In this document: piece by piece, positions 1 to 11,608 of the stretch
Layout: each line of letters begins with the position of its first letter
Numbering within the stretch: position 1 is the first letter of the stretch
Assembly: GCA_017979445.1 (NCBI GenBank)
Contig: CM030714.1
Span: 42,574,826 to 42,638,825, forward strand
Reading direction: 5' to 3'
Length of the DNA: 64,000 nt
Source of the DNA: Akebia trifoliata
Lineage: Eukaryota; Streptophyta; Magnoliopsida; Ranunculales; Lardizabalaceae
The notes under the pieces: generated by a model
What the model was told of the DNA's origin: nothing
The model's database searches: none
The model's input: only the letters and a program-made list of their open reading frames with translations
Position numbers and translations under genes: made by a program

Positions 1-253
1 GCTGAATTCAAAAGAATTTTTTAACTGATCTTACCTTTTAAGACATGTCCTCGATTAACTTTTGTTCCTCTCTTTTGCTCCAACCTTTGGGTCTATAAAA
101 CTTCTATCAAAATTTCTGAATGGAAAGAAAAGGAAATAGTAAATGATTTTTCATTGTTTATATTTGTTTTGAAGGTGCACGATGAAAGGGAAATGGATCG
201 TGTTCTAGCAATAGAAGGGATCGAACTTGTTGGCATCAACAACCGTAACTTTG
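1..253 (+). pseudogene. IGPS fragment, block A (one exon plus intron tail)
   Basis: Bases 1-174 match the intron preceding the last recognisable exon of the IGPS pseudogene in block B. Bases 175-253 encode [18 protein letters not shown] followed by VGINNRN, the conserved C-terminal part of indole-3-glycerol phosphate synthase, the plastid enzyme that closes the indole ring in tryptophan synthesis. After the NNRNF motif the frame runs into unrelated DNA and no further exon follows, so this is a gene scrap. It differs from the copy at 26,178 by a few bases, for example Ala for Gly in VLAIEG. It is cut by the left edge of the window; whether more exons lie to the left cannot be seen. Family assignment is secure; loss of function here is inferred from the missing exons. 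Confidence 0.8.
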
Positions 254-1353
254 TTAAATTTTAAAGTTAATTTTCTAGAAGTCTTATTTTATTTTAAGGG
301 TTGTAGTGAGGGTATTTATGTAATTTTGTATAGGTCCCACTTTACATGTGCCGTTGACACATGTCACTTTCTTTGTCTTCTCTACCGCATCACCTTTGTA
401 TTTTTCCATTTAACCATTATTTCTTTTCCGATGTACTCTTCTAGAATCTCCACCTTCATTGATGTAACACACCATTGAATCTTTGATTAACTAACTTGGG
501 TCACTTATTCTTGTCTAAAAGACTATTCTTTGGTCATATGAATCAAATGGTTCTGGTTCTCTCTTCATTTCTGTTGTACTTCTATGGCACTTCTGTAGAT
601 GTTCCCATCTAGAAATGGTAAGAAAGTTCGAATTCATGACAAAACCATGTCCACAACTATTCAGGTCATTAAGATAAAATATAGATGAAAGACCTACTGA
701 GAGCATATGGTGTGATTTGGACAGAATGAAGAGATTTTAACTCACAAAGAGAAAATTTCAAGTAATATTCTTCATTCATTACTATAATTTCTTTGTTCAA
801 TTTATTATTATAGACATCCAATTCCTAAATGTTTTGGTGAATATTCGAAATACCCCATTGTTTTCAAATTAATCACATTGACTCCTCGACCTCAGTCCTC
901 TCTTATGGACTAATGGACAATGATTTAAATGCCCTGCCCTCATTCTCAAATATAGTGATGCTATAACTTGGTCCTTCTCCAAGAAGGCCAAGTAAATGAT
1001 AATGAATGTATCATCTGCTAAAAACACATGAACAAGAATCAAAATAATGGGTTCTCTGTTAAATGTTCTCAAAGAAAAAGAGTGAATAGTTGTTCAGGAT
1101 CCTAATTTTGGGGGTGTATGCTTCTTTTTATTAAGTTTTGAATTGTGGATAAGTTAGAATTTTAATCAAGATTGATGTGGGTCACTGGGTAATTTAATTA
1201 TAGGGTTTTATTTAGGATTTAGAAGATTTCAGGTCAGCAAAGAATTCTTAAAGTTCTTTTAAATCATTGATAGTTTTGGTGATTTTTGATGGATTTCAGG
1301 TCATTGATTTAGTGGTATAGTTTTTCGTAGAATAATGATTTTTTGACGCCCCC

Positions 1354-1446
1354 ATCACATCACTGTAGATACATTGCCTCAGGATACATAGAATCATAAA
1401 TCTTTTTCTTGTGTATCACGAGGCAAATGATTTGCGGTTCTGTGAT
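1354..1446. repeat. Foldback repeat (ATCACAGAA type), block A
   Basis: Imperfect inverted repeat of about 93 bp. The left arm begins ATCACA and contains TTGCCTC; the right arm contains GAGGCAAATGAT and ends TGTGAT. Counterparts sit at 10,767-10,860 (block C) and 28,521-28,613 (block B). A separate, non-allelic copy lies at 34,781-34,870, so this is probably a small MITE family that was present before the locus was duplicated. Confidence 0.6.
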
Positions 1447-3967
1447 AGGGCGTTAGGGGGTGTATGTCAAAGGGGGGCGTTAGATTATCAAGACTCTTTT
1501 CCGTCAGAGTTTTGTAATACTTTCTGGAGTTTCAGGGCCTCCACAATGAGGGGAGGCTTCCAAGTGATTGTGACTTGTATTTACTATTTTTATTTACGCA
1601 AATTGATTTTCAATCTTGATTTTGATTTTGTTTGATGTTTAGGAAATTTAGGGGACCCTATCTCCAATCCATCGTTTTGAACTTCATCTTAATCCCTTCT
1701 AAAAAATCCTATCTTCTTTAGGTTTGAAGGTTCAGTATATTAATATTAATGTTGAAGATTAGGGTTAGAAGAATTTACCTGACTGGTTTTGGAAAATGAA
1801 ATTATTAAGGTCATCATCATCTTACATTATTTTATTAGAAAAGATTGAGGTCAAGGGGGGCATGTGGGTGTTTTAGTTAATATTTGATATACCCCCAATG
1901 TTTAAAACAGATGACATTGCCCTTCACTACTTTAAGGTATTCTCTCATATAGTTGTAGTAATGAGACATGACCTAATGGTGTTTATTTAGGGGGCGATTG
2001 ATTGCGCTTCTAAACGCAATTTTACCGGCGTTTGTGTCAAAAAATTGTGATTTATAATTATTTGCAAGTTTGATAACGCTTCTAAACGCAGCATTTTGAA
2101 TTTGGAAATGCAATTTTGTGAAAAAAACGATGAAACGAGAAGCGCATGAGAGCAACTTCGCGCAACTGCATTTTAAAACGATCGAGTGAAATGACAAAAT
2201 TACCCTTCGTCATATATCCTATTTCTACGCATAGTCCGCGATAAAAAACCTCTACTGTCTTCGTTTTTATCACTCACTCACTCTCTCTCTCTCTCATCGA
2301 TTTCAACAGTATCAGTGACCCACCTCGACGACGACGACGGTGACGGCCATCATTCCGATTGAAACCCATCGATGACGGTGACGTGCTAAGCGTTAAATCA
2401 AAACCCATTGACAACGACTATAAACAGCAAGCTTTCGAAACCCATCGACGCCATTTCTCGTTGAATCTAACTCCGATCAAGACAGCGACGTCGATCGACG
2501 CCATTGAAGACCTCGTTTGCTATCGATGCCATTGACGACAACAATTCGAAGTCCGATCCAACGCAATCTCTCTGTTTGCTCCTTTTTTCATCGACGCCAT
2601 TGACGACTGTGAGCTCTCTCTCTCTCTCTCATTGATTTCAATTATCATGACTAATTTTTGACGAAATTTCATATTGAATGTTGGATTTACAGCATAAATT
2701 TTTTTTGTTAGGGTTATTTATAATTGCTAATTTCTTGTTAGATTTCTGTTAAGATTATTTCAAATTTCTCTTTGATTTTTTTGGAATATTATTGTCTCTT
2801 TTATATTCAATAAATATATTTATTTTTTGTGATAAATTTTGAAGGAGTTTTAGGCATTCTTGTTATGTAATTTATAGACATTTTCTTATTTTAATTCTCG
2901 ATTTATACTCTATTGTTGTAGGGTTTTCGTATCTGATTAAGAACGCATGCATTTTTTATTTTATTTTTATCTTCAATGATTTTATCATGATTTATATATA
3001 ATTATTCAAAATAGTGAATTTTCATTATTTTTATTTTTATTTTTATGATGAACAACAAATTCTCCTTGACTGCTCTGCTCAACTTATTTATATTTAAGAA
3101 GCTACAAACACTTTTTATGATTATTTATTTTTTTCCCTTTTTAATTTCATTTATAAGTATTTTTGTTCTTAATGGTTTTGATTTATTTTATTAATACGGG
3201 GATTGTATAATTGCATTTGAAAATAATTTCTCAAGCAAATGGTCCTAATAAAATGGCTTTCTAGACAGAATGATTCATGGTGTTCGGTTGCATCTAGGAA
3301 AATAGTTGATTTTTAGTTGAATGGTTAATGGTAATTATGGGGCATAAAAATATGATTTTTCAATCCTGACGAGAAAATCATTTTTCGTAGGACTGTGTTG
3401 AGTAAAATGCCATATGTTTTCCAAATTTCTAACATGCATCCTTTGACCTCAGTCTTATTTTATATACTAATGCTAAATAATTTAAATACCCTCATAATCT
3501 ATAACCCATCATTTTGTACTTTACCAAAAATTCGTATTCGAATATAAGTTGAACATGATAGAATTTAGGTCATTTTCTATTAGTCTGTCATGGAAGTTTG
3601 AACTCAAGGAGAGCATATCATTAGTTTTTAAAAAAATAGGTGTATCTCAAATATTCTTTAAAATTTGTAAGGTGTATCCAAAACACTCTATCTTATAAAA
3701 TATTCTAAAATTGACTTTAATTCTTGCTTGTATATATATGGTTCAGAAGCTGTTTATGCCCGACAAGAATAAACCTTGCTTCTTTTGAATTTAATAAGTT
3801 TAGACTAATGAGTTCTTAAAGGAAAAACCTTTGAAACGGGTTACTCATTTCAAAATTTTGAAGAAACCCTCTCTCCATTAGATTACATGTGGCATTTCTA
3901 AGGAAATGTTTCAAAATTTATAAAAAAAAATTACACAGTTCAATTACACACACACAACAATTACTGT

Positions 3968-4861
3968 ATTTTAGTAATTTTTGATGCATTATGCGTACAT
4001 TATGTTGGATTGTGTATTATGTAAGTATTTTGTTTATCAGGAAAATTTTATATGTCTATTTTTAAGAGGAGATGCTGTCGAAATTTCTATAGAATTATAA
4101 ATTTTTCTATATTTTTTTTAGAATTATAATTGTTTTAAAATTAATACAATTATTTTTTTAATTTTTTATATAATTTTATTACATTTATATATATTTAATG
4201 TAATTATATATTTATAGGGGTATTATGATAATTTTAATGTATTCTGGGTGCACTAGCAACCTTAAGGGTATTCTGGTCATTTTACCCTAATACAGTAGAT
4301 TCTTGAAGTTGTATCAAACAGTAATTACCAGATTTTGGTCAACAGCATAGCACTTTTACAAAGCTCTATCAAACAGGTTTTTCAATGTTTCAGCTTCTGC
4401 TGTCAGAATCTGCTGTCAGAATCTGCTGTCAGAATCTGAAAAACTGAAAAACTTGTTTGATAGAGCTTTTTAAAACTGCTGTGCTGTTGACTAGAATCTG
4501 GTAATTACTGTTTGATACAGCTTCTAAAATCTGCTGTAGTAGGGTAAAATGACCAGAATGCCCCTAAGGTTGATAATGCAATCAGAATGCATAAAAATTA
4601 CTAGAATACCCTATACATATATAATTACACTAAATATATATAAATATAATAAAATTATATAAAAAATTAAAAAAATAATTATTTTAATTTTAAAATGTTT
4701 ATAATTCTAAAAAAAATTATAGAAAAATTTATAATTCTATAGAAATTTCGGCAGCATCTCCTCTTAAAAATAGACATATAAAATTTTCCTGATAAACAAA
4801 ATACATGCATAATACACACTCCAACATAATGTACGCAGAATGCATCAAAAATTACTAAAAT
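3968..4861. repeat. Long palindrome nested in the PIF/Harbinger element
   Basis: Two arms of about 420 bp are inverted around a centre near 4,416. For example AGGAGATGCTGTCGAAATTT in the left arm is mirrored at 4,741-4,765. The centre contains three tandem copies of CTGCTGTCAGAAT. The right half matches 43,440-43,930 inside the second PIF/Harbinger-like element. The palindrome therefore looks like two copies of one transposon subterminal region joined head to head. No coding potential is seen. Confidence 0.75.
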
Positions 4862-5736
4862 ACCCCTATAAATATATAATTACACTAAATATAGATAAAT
4901 ATAATAAAGATTTACGTCTGAACTTTTGCTTCTATTACTAATCAGGCAAGACTCAAGTACAACCAGTGTACAAATTTCATTTTACTATATGATTGATTTT
5001 CAATTAGAGTAGATAATATATTAGCTTACTTAACTACATTCTTGTTATTTTATCAATGTTAACAAACTGTATAATTTCTTCCTAAATCTCATGATTTGAT
5101 AATGATTCATGATGGACCCTACATTTTGATTAAATATTACAGTACCGATTAAAACATTTGAGCTCCTTCATGATATGCCTAAAATTCTGCATTTTAAATA
5201 ATTGTATATGTCAAATAATTGTTGAAGAGTCTAGTTAAAATTGCCACGCACAGATAAACTACTTAATAAAACTTTGAGCTTATTATTGAAATAAACATAT
5301 AATAGCATGTGGGGGAAAAAAGAGTATGGTCCAGTAGTTAATCATCTTATAGCCCAAAAAAGAATGGGAAGCATCTAAATATTGAACCATGAGGCTCATT
5401 ACAGACACTTGATAAGAATCTTTCCAAGCACATGATGTCCCATTAATAACATATATCAAGGGGACTTGGAGCTGAATGACGACATTATAACTCATCAATA
5501 AGTTTCATGAAGACTCCTGACAGAAAACTAAGAAGGGTCCAATTCCAAAATAAATGGAATCAGAACTGCCAATAAAAAAGGTAACCAGAACTGAGAGTTT
5601 TTTTGGTTCTGATTCAGTTAAATGGGTACCCATTGACACCCCTAGTTTGAACATAATTTTGTCAACTTAAAATCAGCACTCAATTAAGAAAGGATAGAGA
5701 AGGATTTATTGTAATAGAGTTTATTTTATTTTCTTA

Positions 5737-6138
5737 TTATCGAAGCAGAACTAGATACCAAACTACTGAAGCTATAAGAAATAGTAAAGGTACAATTATT
5801 TCTGGCACATTCGATGATCCCGAATTCATCCTTGTCTTATTGGCATTGTTCTCACGACGAAAATCAATCAAAACAGTTCTCTTGCAATGTGGACATTTTG
5901 GGTTAGTCACCGATGCCATCCCGTACTTGAGGCAGCTTGAGCATCCCACCAACATCATCGATTTCGCTCCAGGGTTGTCAGAGTATGGCATGGTCATCCC
6001 TTGGTTAATGTTGACACCCAAAGGCACATTAACTAGGGGAATATGTAAATAATAGTAAAGGTTAAAAAAAAATAGGTTGTAAACCATTTCCAACGTGAGC
6101 CCATTGCACATGCCAAAGCCCACAGAATCATCATCCAC
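5737..6138 (-). pseudogene. GIR1-like zinc-ribbon gene fragment carried by the transposon
   Basis: The open frame encodes SMMLVGCSSCLKYGMASV followed by TNPKCPHCKRTVLIDF. This matches the conserved C-terminal box of the plant GLABRA2-interacting-repressor (GIR1/GIR2, also called SIED1-like) small proteins, with the same spacing of two CxxC pairs separated by 12 residues. The frame goes on to a hydrophobic tail (IIVPLLFLIASVVWYLVLLR) that I do not associate with that family. The frame has no good start: its first codon is GTG, and the Phe/Tyr-rich stretch around residues 20-35 may be intron. The N-terminal EAR motif of GIR proteins is absent. It lies wholly inside the mobile element, so the simplest reading is a captured host gene fragment. 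Expression is unknown. Confidence 0.55.
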
Positions 6139-7411
6139 CCATAACTACAAAATCAATCACTAAACAAGTTATAGGCTAGACTCTAGAGCCTTTATATATA
6201 AAACCAGTATGTTATCTATTGAGCCTGACTTGTTTATTAATGTATCAAAATCCCATTCAGTTCAAAAGCCTAGATTTATGGGACTTCAAAATGCCTTAAG
6301 CATCATTGACGCCTACATGAGTTAGCAACTATGTAAACTCAACAACTCCAGAAAAATGATTCATGTTAAAAAAAAAAAAAAAAAATTTCGATCTCAACTA
6401 TGTAAACTCAAGCTAACAATTGAAAATTTTAATTCTAACATTCATCTTTAACACTTAAAGAATTGTTATATTTATTTATGAATAAAATATAAAATTCTGT
6501 TCTGTTTTGTTTCGATTTTTGGAAAAAAATGACAGTCATGGTCGCACCAAATCAATAGCTCTCACCATCCTGGATTGGCTTCACATGGCCTTGACTTGTT
6601 GAGTTCGAGATCGATATTGTGATGGGTATACAGGTAAAACCCACTCTCTAAACCGAAAACCCCAAACTAAAAACGTATTCGATCTAAAAAAAAGCTGAAA
6701 TGAGAAGGATACCTGTAAGAATTGATGAGTGATGATGTAGAGGTCGAACTCCTTCAAGATCTGTGCGAGAGAGAGAGAGAGAGATCTTTGAGAAGGAGAT
6801 GGATTTGAGCGAGATCTGTGCGAGTTGGAGATCAAACAGCTATGCGTAGCTGTGTTCGACGTTGGAAGACAAAGATGAAACAGAGAGAGAGGTGTCCGAG
6901 AGCAAGAGAGAGAGAGAGAGAGAGAGGTTCGAGAGAGAAAGAGCGCTGCTGTGTGTGCGAAGAGAGGTTCAAGAGAGCTTCTCTGTCTATCTATCGAAGG
7001 AGATAATAGGCAGGGGCAAAAACGTCATTTACATGAGCCGTTTATTCGGTATCTCAATCTCCCGCAAACGCAGTTTTAAAAAGCTTCTTTTTACTGCTTC
7101 ACTCAATTGCGTTTTAAAACGTAAAATTTTAACGCAAATTCACAACGCAGCTGTTGGATGCGTTTGATTCAGCTTCAAAACGCCGCGTTTTGACGCAAAC
7201 GCCGGTAAAATTGCGTTTTGAAGCGCAATCAATCGCCCCCTTAGTGTTTCAGATTACATGATATTGGGACAGTGATGAGCCTTATCTTTCTCTGTGGACT
7301 AAAGATGAAAGCTCTAATCCTTAATTATTTTTTTTGTTTTTCGTTTGAGGTGGGGGGCAGGACTCATAAAACATAAACAAACAAACAAATCTCACATTGG
7401 ATACAATTTTC

Positions 7412-8853
7412 CTAAAAATTTGTGATCTGTTGAATGAGACGAGTCATGTTGTTGTAAGAAAATCCACCCTTTTCCACAGCTTTCTTAGCTATCTCTCCCA
7501 ATTCCTTCACTCTCTTTCTTATTTGCTGCATCGCTTCATCTTCACAGTCCATCAACTGATTCACTGCCTTCTCTATCTTCTCCCTCGTCACGGTCACCTT
7601 CTCATCATTAATCTCTGGGTATGTATAACTCCATGTATCGTTCTCAACTCCCACGGGAATTCCAATCCTCGACACTTGAGTCACGGACTTATCGTGTATA
7701 ATTGCTCAGCGTAGAGCGGCCAAGTGATCATTGGTACACCCGCTGTTACACTTTCAAGTGTGGAGTTCCATCCAACATGAGTCATGAACCCTCCGATTGC
7801 TGGATGTTCCAATATCAACAACTGTGGGGCCCACGTAGTTATGATCAAACCCTTGTCACTTTTCTTCTTCTTCATCTTCTCCACAAACTCATCATCTCCA
7901 TCTCCATCTGCATTGGGTTTCCTAATAACCCAAATGAATGAATGACCAGAAGCTTCAAGACTAAGCGCGATCTCATGAAGTTGTGCCCTACCGCAGCCTG
8001 TCATACTTCCGAAAGATACGTAAAGAACCGAGTTGGGTTTCTTGGAATCGAGCCAACTCAAACAGCTGAGTTCACTTTCAGTAGAGGCCGAGGCCGAATA
8101 ATCTCTGTTGCATAGAGACACGGGGCCTATAGCCCAAACATTGTTGTTCACAGCCTTCTTGTAGTGATCAATGTAAGTTGACTCTAACTCGTAGATGCTA
8201 TTCACATCGCAACCGAAGCTACCAGTTATTGAATTGCAGATCTTTTTCATCTCATCTGAATAAGAATTTGAATCTTGAGATGTTGAGGGGTTTGAGACTT
8301 TTTGAACTTGATCTCGTCAGGAAGACCAGGTAATATGAAATATGTATCTGATTGGTCATTGTAGTCATGATCACTTGTGTAGCGTTCCATGATGCCCATT
8401 GCACTTAGAGAGAAGATGGCTGTGGAGGAGAAGTACAACCTTGGGATTCTAAGCTCTGCAGCGATGCCATTTGTCCAAGGGAAGAACATATCGGTGACTA
8501 TGCAATTTGGGTGGTTTTCTCTAAAGAATTTCTCAATATCGGGTTGGAGAAGGTTCATAGCGTGAAATAGTTTTTGTGAATGTTGAGGAGTTTTTGTGGT
8601 GTTGAAATTCTCGATTCCTTCTAGCAAGCCGACTTCCTCCCTAGGTAAGTGAAGTAAATGAAAGTGAGATTGGGTAGCCGGATTTGATGTCTAGATCTAT
8701 GGAGTTTTGGAAGAGTTTGGCATTGAAAGGGATGGTGATGATGGTAGCATTGACCCCATGTCTAGCGAACATTCTTGTCATGTCGACTTGAGGTATCATA
8801 TGGCCTGGAGTCAAAAATGGAAGGAAAAATACTTTTATAACTGAAGCATCCAT
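7412..8853 (-). pseudogene. UDP-glycosyltransferase copy A, broken by three frameshifts
   Basis: The full-length reading frame of a family-1 UGT (start ATG at 8,851-8,853, stop at 7,412-7,414) is present in pieces. Comparison with copies B and C places three one-base changes: an inserted base near 8,668, a deletion near 8,268, and a deletion near 7,693 just after the PSPG box. The fragments keep the N-terminal GHMIP segment with its catalytic His, and the PSPG box with HVGWNS, but no single product can be made. Several residues conserved in B and C have also changed (for example DPTGVF to SSTAIF), consistent with relaxed selection. The 3' flank is interrupted 172 bp downstream by the 5.25-kb transposon. 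Confidence 0.9.
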
Positions 8854-9601
8854 GATGGTGGTGGTGGTGGTGGTTCTCTCCCTTAATTTATAGATGGATT
8901 GAAAACTGTCTTGAATCGAAGAAATTTGGTAATCTATGAGTGGTTGTAGTTTAGTCACTCCATATCATGGACCGTGCAAGTGATGTCAATTTGGGAAATA
9001 TTTCAAGACTTTTGGGGCTCTTAGGATTTGAGGTTAAACAAAGACTTTGTAATATCAATTATGAGAGTAATTGGGACCCACATGGCAATTATTCAAGTCC
9101 ACATGACAATAATGCAATAAATGGTGCATGTGAAAAAGATTTGGAAGGGAACTATTTTTTTTCCAAAAATATTTTTTCTCCTCCTTATAGCTTTTTCATT
9201 TGATTTAGGTAAAAATCCTTTTCTTCTCTCTCATGGAAGGGTTTCTTCCTAAGTTTTACGTCGCAGTTTAATAGGACATTTAGTACATTTTTCCTTTTTT
9301 AATAGTTTCTTGTTATTATTGAACTCACCGCTTTTTTACTTATTGTCAAGTTCACTACTTTTTATTATTGTTGAACTTGATGCCTTTTTAGATGTTGAGT
9401 TCACAATTTTTACTATCGAGTTCACCACTTTTTAAATAAAAAAGTGGTGAACTCGACACTGGTAAAACCCACCTATGTTCAATTTTCAAGTTTTTATGAT
9501 AAAAATATCTAAAAAGATCAACTAAAAACTTGAGATAATGATTTGTTTAGACGATTTCAACCCAAAAGAACCATTCTTTATCAATTTTCATCCAAAAACT
9601 G

Positions 9602-9638
<37 letters not shown>

Positions 9639-10660
9639 GAAAAAAACCATAATTTTTTACATACATCTTCAAAAATTTTCAAAAAACTCTTGAAAATAAC
9701 ATCTTATTTCTTAAATCCTTTCCGACGGAATGGAATTTCTGAAACTTAATTGAATAATTTGACTAAGTCAACTCAACAAACAAAATTACCACTGAGTTTA
9801 AGTTGTAACATTGTTGAGTCACTCTTAATATCAATTACAAATAATCAAATACCAAAGTTCGCTGATTATTAATGTCATTAATGGAATGTATGTTGAATTT
9901 AAATCGAGGAAAGAATGGAGAAAAAAATAGAAGAACGAGAAATTATTTTGAGGCACGTAGTTTTCTATATTGTCTTATAGACAACAGAAGCCCCACTTCC
10001 CTTGAAAACGAAGATGTAATTGGTGAAAAGATTTAAGAGGAAGTTAATTTCTAGATATTATATCCGGATAGATTCTATTATAATTGTGTAACTACCTCAA
10101 CCACATCATCTAATCCTAATGAATAAATTGATTCAATGCATCTATATATACCGTAATACAATGCATCCTACTAATTCCCTAACAATTGGATTTTTGAAAA
10201 ACTTGTCATTGGGATATGATAGAGCACACTTTAGTCACAAACTGTATGTTCTCTCAAAGTTTGCACTAAGTTTGGTAGAACCTGTCATATGTGTAATTTT
10301 CAAATTGTAGTTCAAAATAGAATAAATTACTTTTATTTGAATAAACATTAAATAAATATAACATACATTTATTTTTAACCAAGTATGCATGGAACAGTGG
10401 AGGAGCAATTACACTTAGAGTCTAATGCTCCCCAATTAATGCAAGCCTTCAAACTTTATGAAAAAGAAGAGATGCTTCTTCATTTTGGGGGACTTGAGAC
10501 TCAACTCCTAAATTCTATCTCTAGCTAGTATATTTTCTTTTTTGCTCAACAATTGAGATGTTCACTAACTTGATTGTTTGAGGTTCTTTGACCAGAGAGG
10601 ACAATATTAATTGCTCATAAATTTCAACGAGTGAGCAATCCGAAAAATTGCTCACAAACA
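8854..10660. other. 5' flank of UGT copy A (non-coding)
   Basis: No gene seen. The stretch aligns with 13,043-14,560 and 30,831-32,640, the upstream flanks of the other two UGT copies, so it holds the inherited promoter region. It contains a triplet run (GGT on the plus strand) next to the old start codon and an A-tract at about 9,602-9,636. It also has a set of short repeats around GAGTTCACCACTTTTT (about 9,320-9,465) that end in a small hairpin at 9,413-9,458. Confidence 0.6.
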
Positions 10661-11608
10661 CTAAGGTTCTTTTAAATCATTGATAGTTTTGTTGATTTTG
10701 GATGGATTTTAGGCCATTGATTTAGTGGTTTAGTTTTTCGTAGAATAATGATCTTCTGACACCTGCATCACAGAACCATAGATCATTTGCCTCGGGATAC
10801 ATAGAACTATAAATCTTTTTTCTTGTGTATCACGAGGCAAATGATCTACGATTCTGTGATGGGACATAGGGGGTGTATGTCAGAGGGGTGCGTCAGATTA
10901 TCAAGACTCTTTTTCGTAAGAGTTTGGTAATACTTTCTGGAGTTTCAAGGCCTCCACAGCGAGGGGAGGCTTCCAAGCGATTATGACTTGTATTTACTAT
11001 TTTTATTTATCCAAATTGATTTTTAATTTTGATTTTGATTTTGTTTGATGCTTGAGAAATTTAAGGGATCCTATCTCCAATTCATCGTTTTGAACTTCAT
11101 CTTAATCTCTTGTAGAAAATCCTTTCTTCTTTAGGTTTGAAGGTTCAATAGATTAATCTTAACGTTGAAGATTAGGGTTAGAAGAAATTACCTGACTGAT
11201 TTTGGAAAATGATATTATTAAGGTCATCATCATCTTACATTATTCTATTAGAAAAGACTGAGATCAAAGGGGGCATGTGGGTGTTTTAGTTAATGTTTTG
11301 AGATACCCCCAATGTTTAAAACAGATGACATTGCCCTTGACTACTTTATAGTCGTGGTAACGAGACATGACCTAATGGTGTTTATTTAGTGCTTCAGATT
11401 ACATGTTATTGGGATATTATGATGAGCCTGATCTTTCTTTGTGGACTACAAAAGAAAGCTCTAATCCTCCTTATTTAATTTTTTTATTATTATTATTATT
11501 TTTTGAGAGAGGGGGGGAGGGGGGGGGGAATGTCACATTGGATACAATATTGGAGATAGTAGTAATTAACTTATTGATATTGTACCCATCACCTTCAGTA
11601 CAATTTTC
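10661..11608. repeat. Segmental duplication, block C: 3' flank of UGT copy C
   Basis: Aligns with about 1,255-1,989 joined to 7,244-7,411 (block A) and with 28,425-29,329 (block B), but is more diverged than A and B are from each other. It reads through TTTATTTAGTGCTTCAG at about 11,381-11,397, so it is a transposon-free empty site. A G-rich run at about 11,506-11,529 near the UGT stop is expanded relative to the other copies. No coding sequence is seen. Confidence 0.75.
10767..10860. repeat. Foldback repeat (ATCACAGAA type), block C
   Basis: A 94-bp inverted repeat, ATCACAGAA ... TTCTGTGAT, with a second paired motif GATCATTTGCCTCG/CGAGGCAAATGATC. This is the best-preserved member of the small family also seen at 1,354, 28,521 and 34,781. 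Confidence 0.65.

Larger units (their letters stand above)
1..1986. repeat. Segmental duplication, block A left part
   Basis: This stretch is nearly identical by eye to 26,003-29,154, apart from a 1.2-kb difference near base 400 (block B has extra DNA at about 26,395-27,612). It holds the IGPS scrap, then about 1.7 kb with no convincing coding sequence. Short open frames here are AT-rich and resemble nothing I recognise. From about 1,255 onward it also matches the more diverged block C (10,661-11,390). It forms the 3' flank of the minus-strand UGT copy A, from which it is now separated by the transposon at 1,990-7,240. Confidence 0.85.
1990..7240. mobile_element. Non-autonomous PIF/Harbinger-type DNA transposon, 5.25 kb
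   Basis: The left end reads GGGGGCGATTGATTGCGCTT and the right end is its near-perfect inverted match, ending CAATCAATCGCCCCC. The flanks carry a 3-bp target duplication TTA (1,987-1,989 and 7,241-7,243). Two empty sites confirm the boundaries: blocks B (about 29,155) and C (about 11,387) read straight through TTTATTTAGTG at the same place. TTA/TAA duplications and G-rich termini are typical of PIF/Harbinger. No transposase is visible, so it must have been moved by a partner. The inside holds (CT)n/(GA)n runs near both ends, a long palindrome (3,968-4,861) and a zinc-ribbon gene fragment (5,737-6,138). About 2,300-2,640 resembles the right end of the element at 43,429-46,042. Confidence 0.88.
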
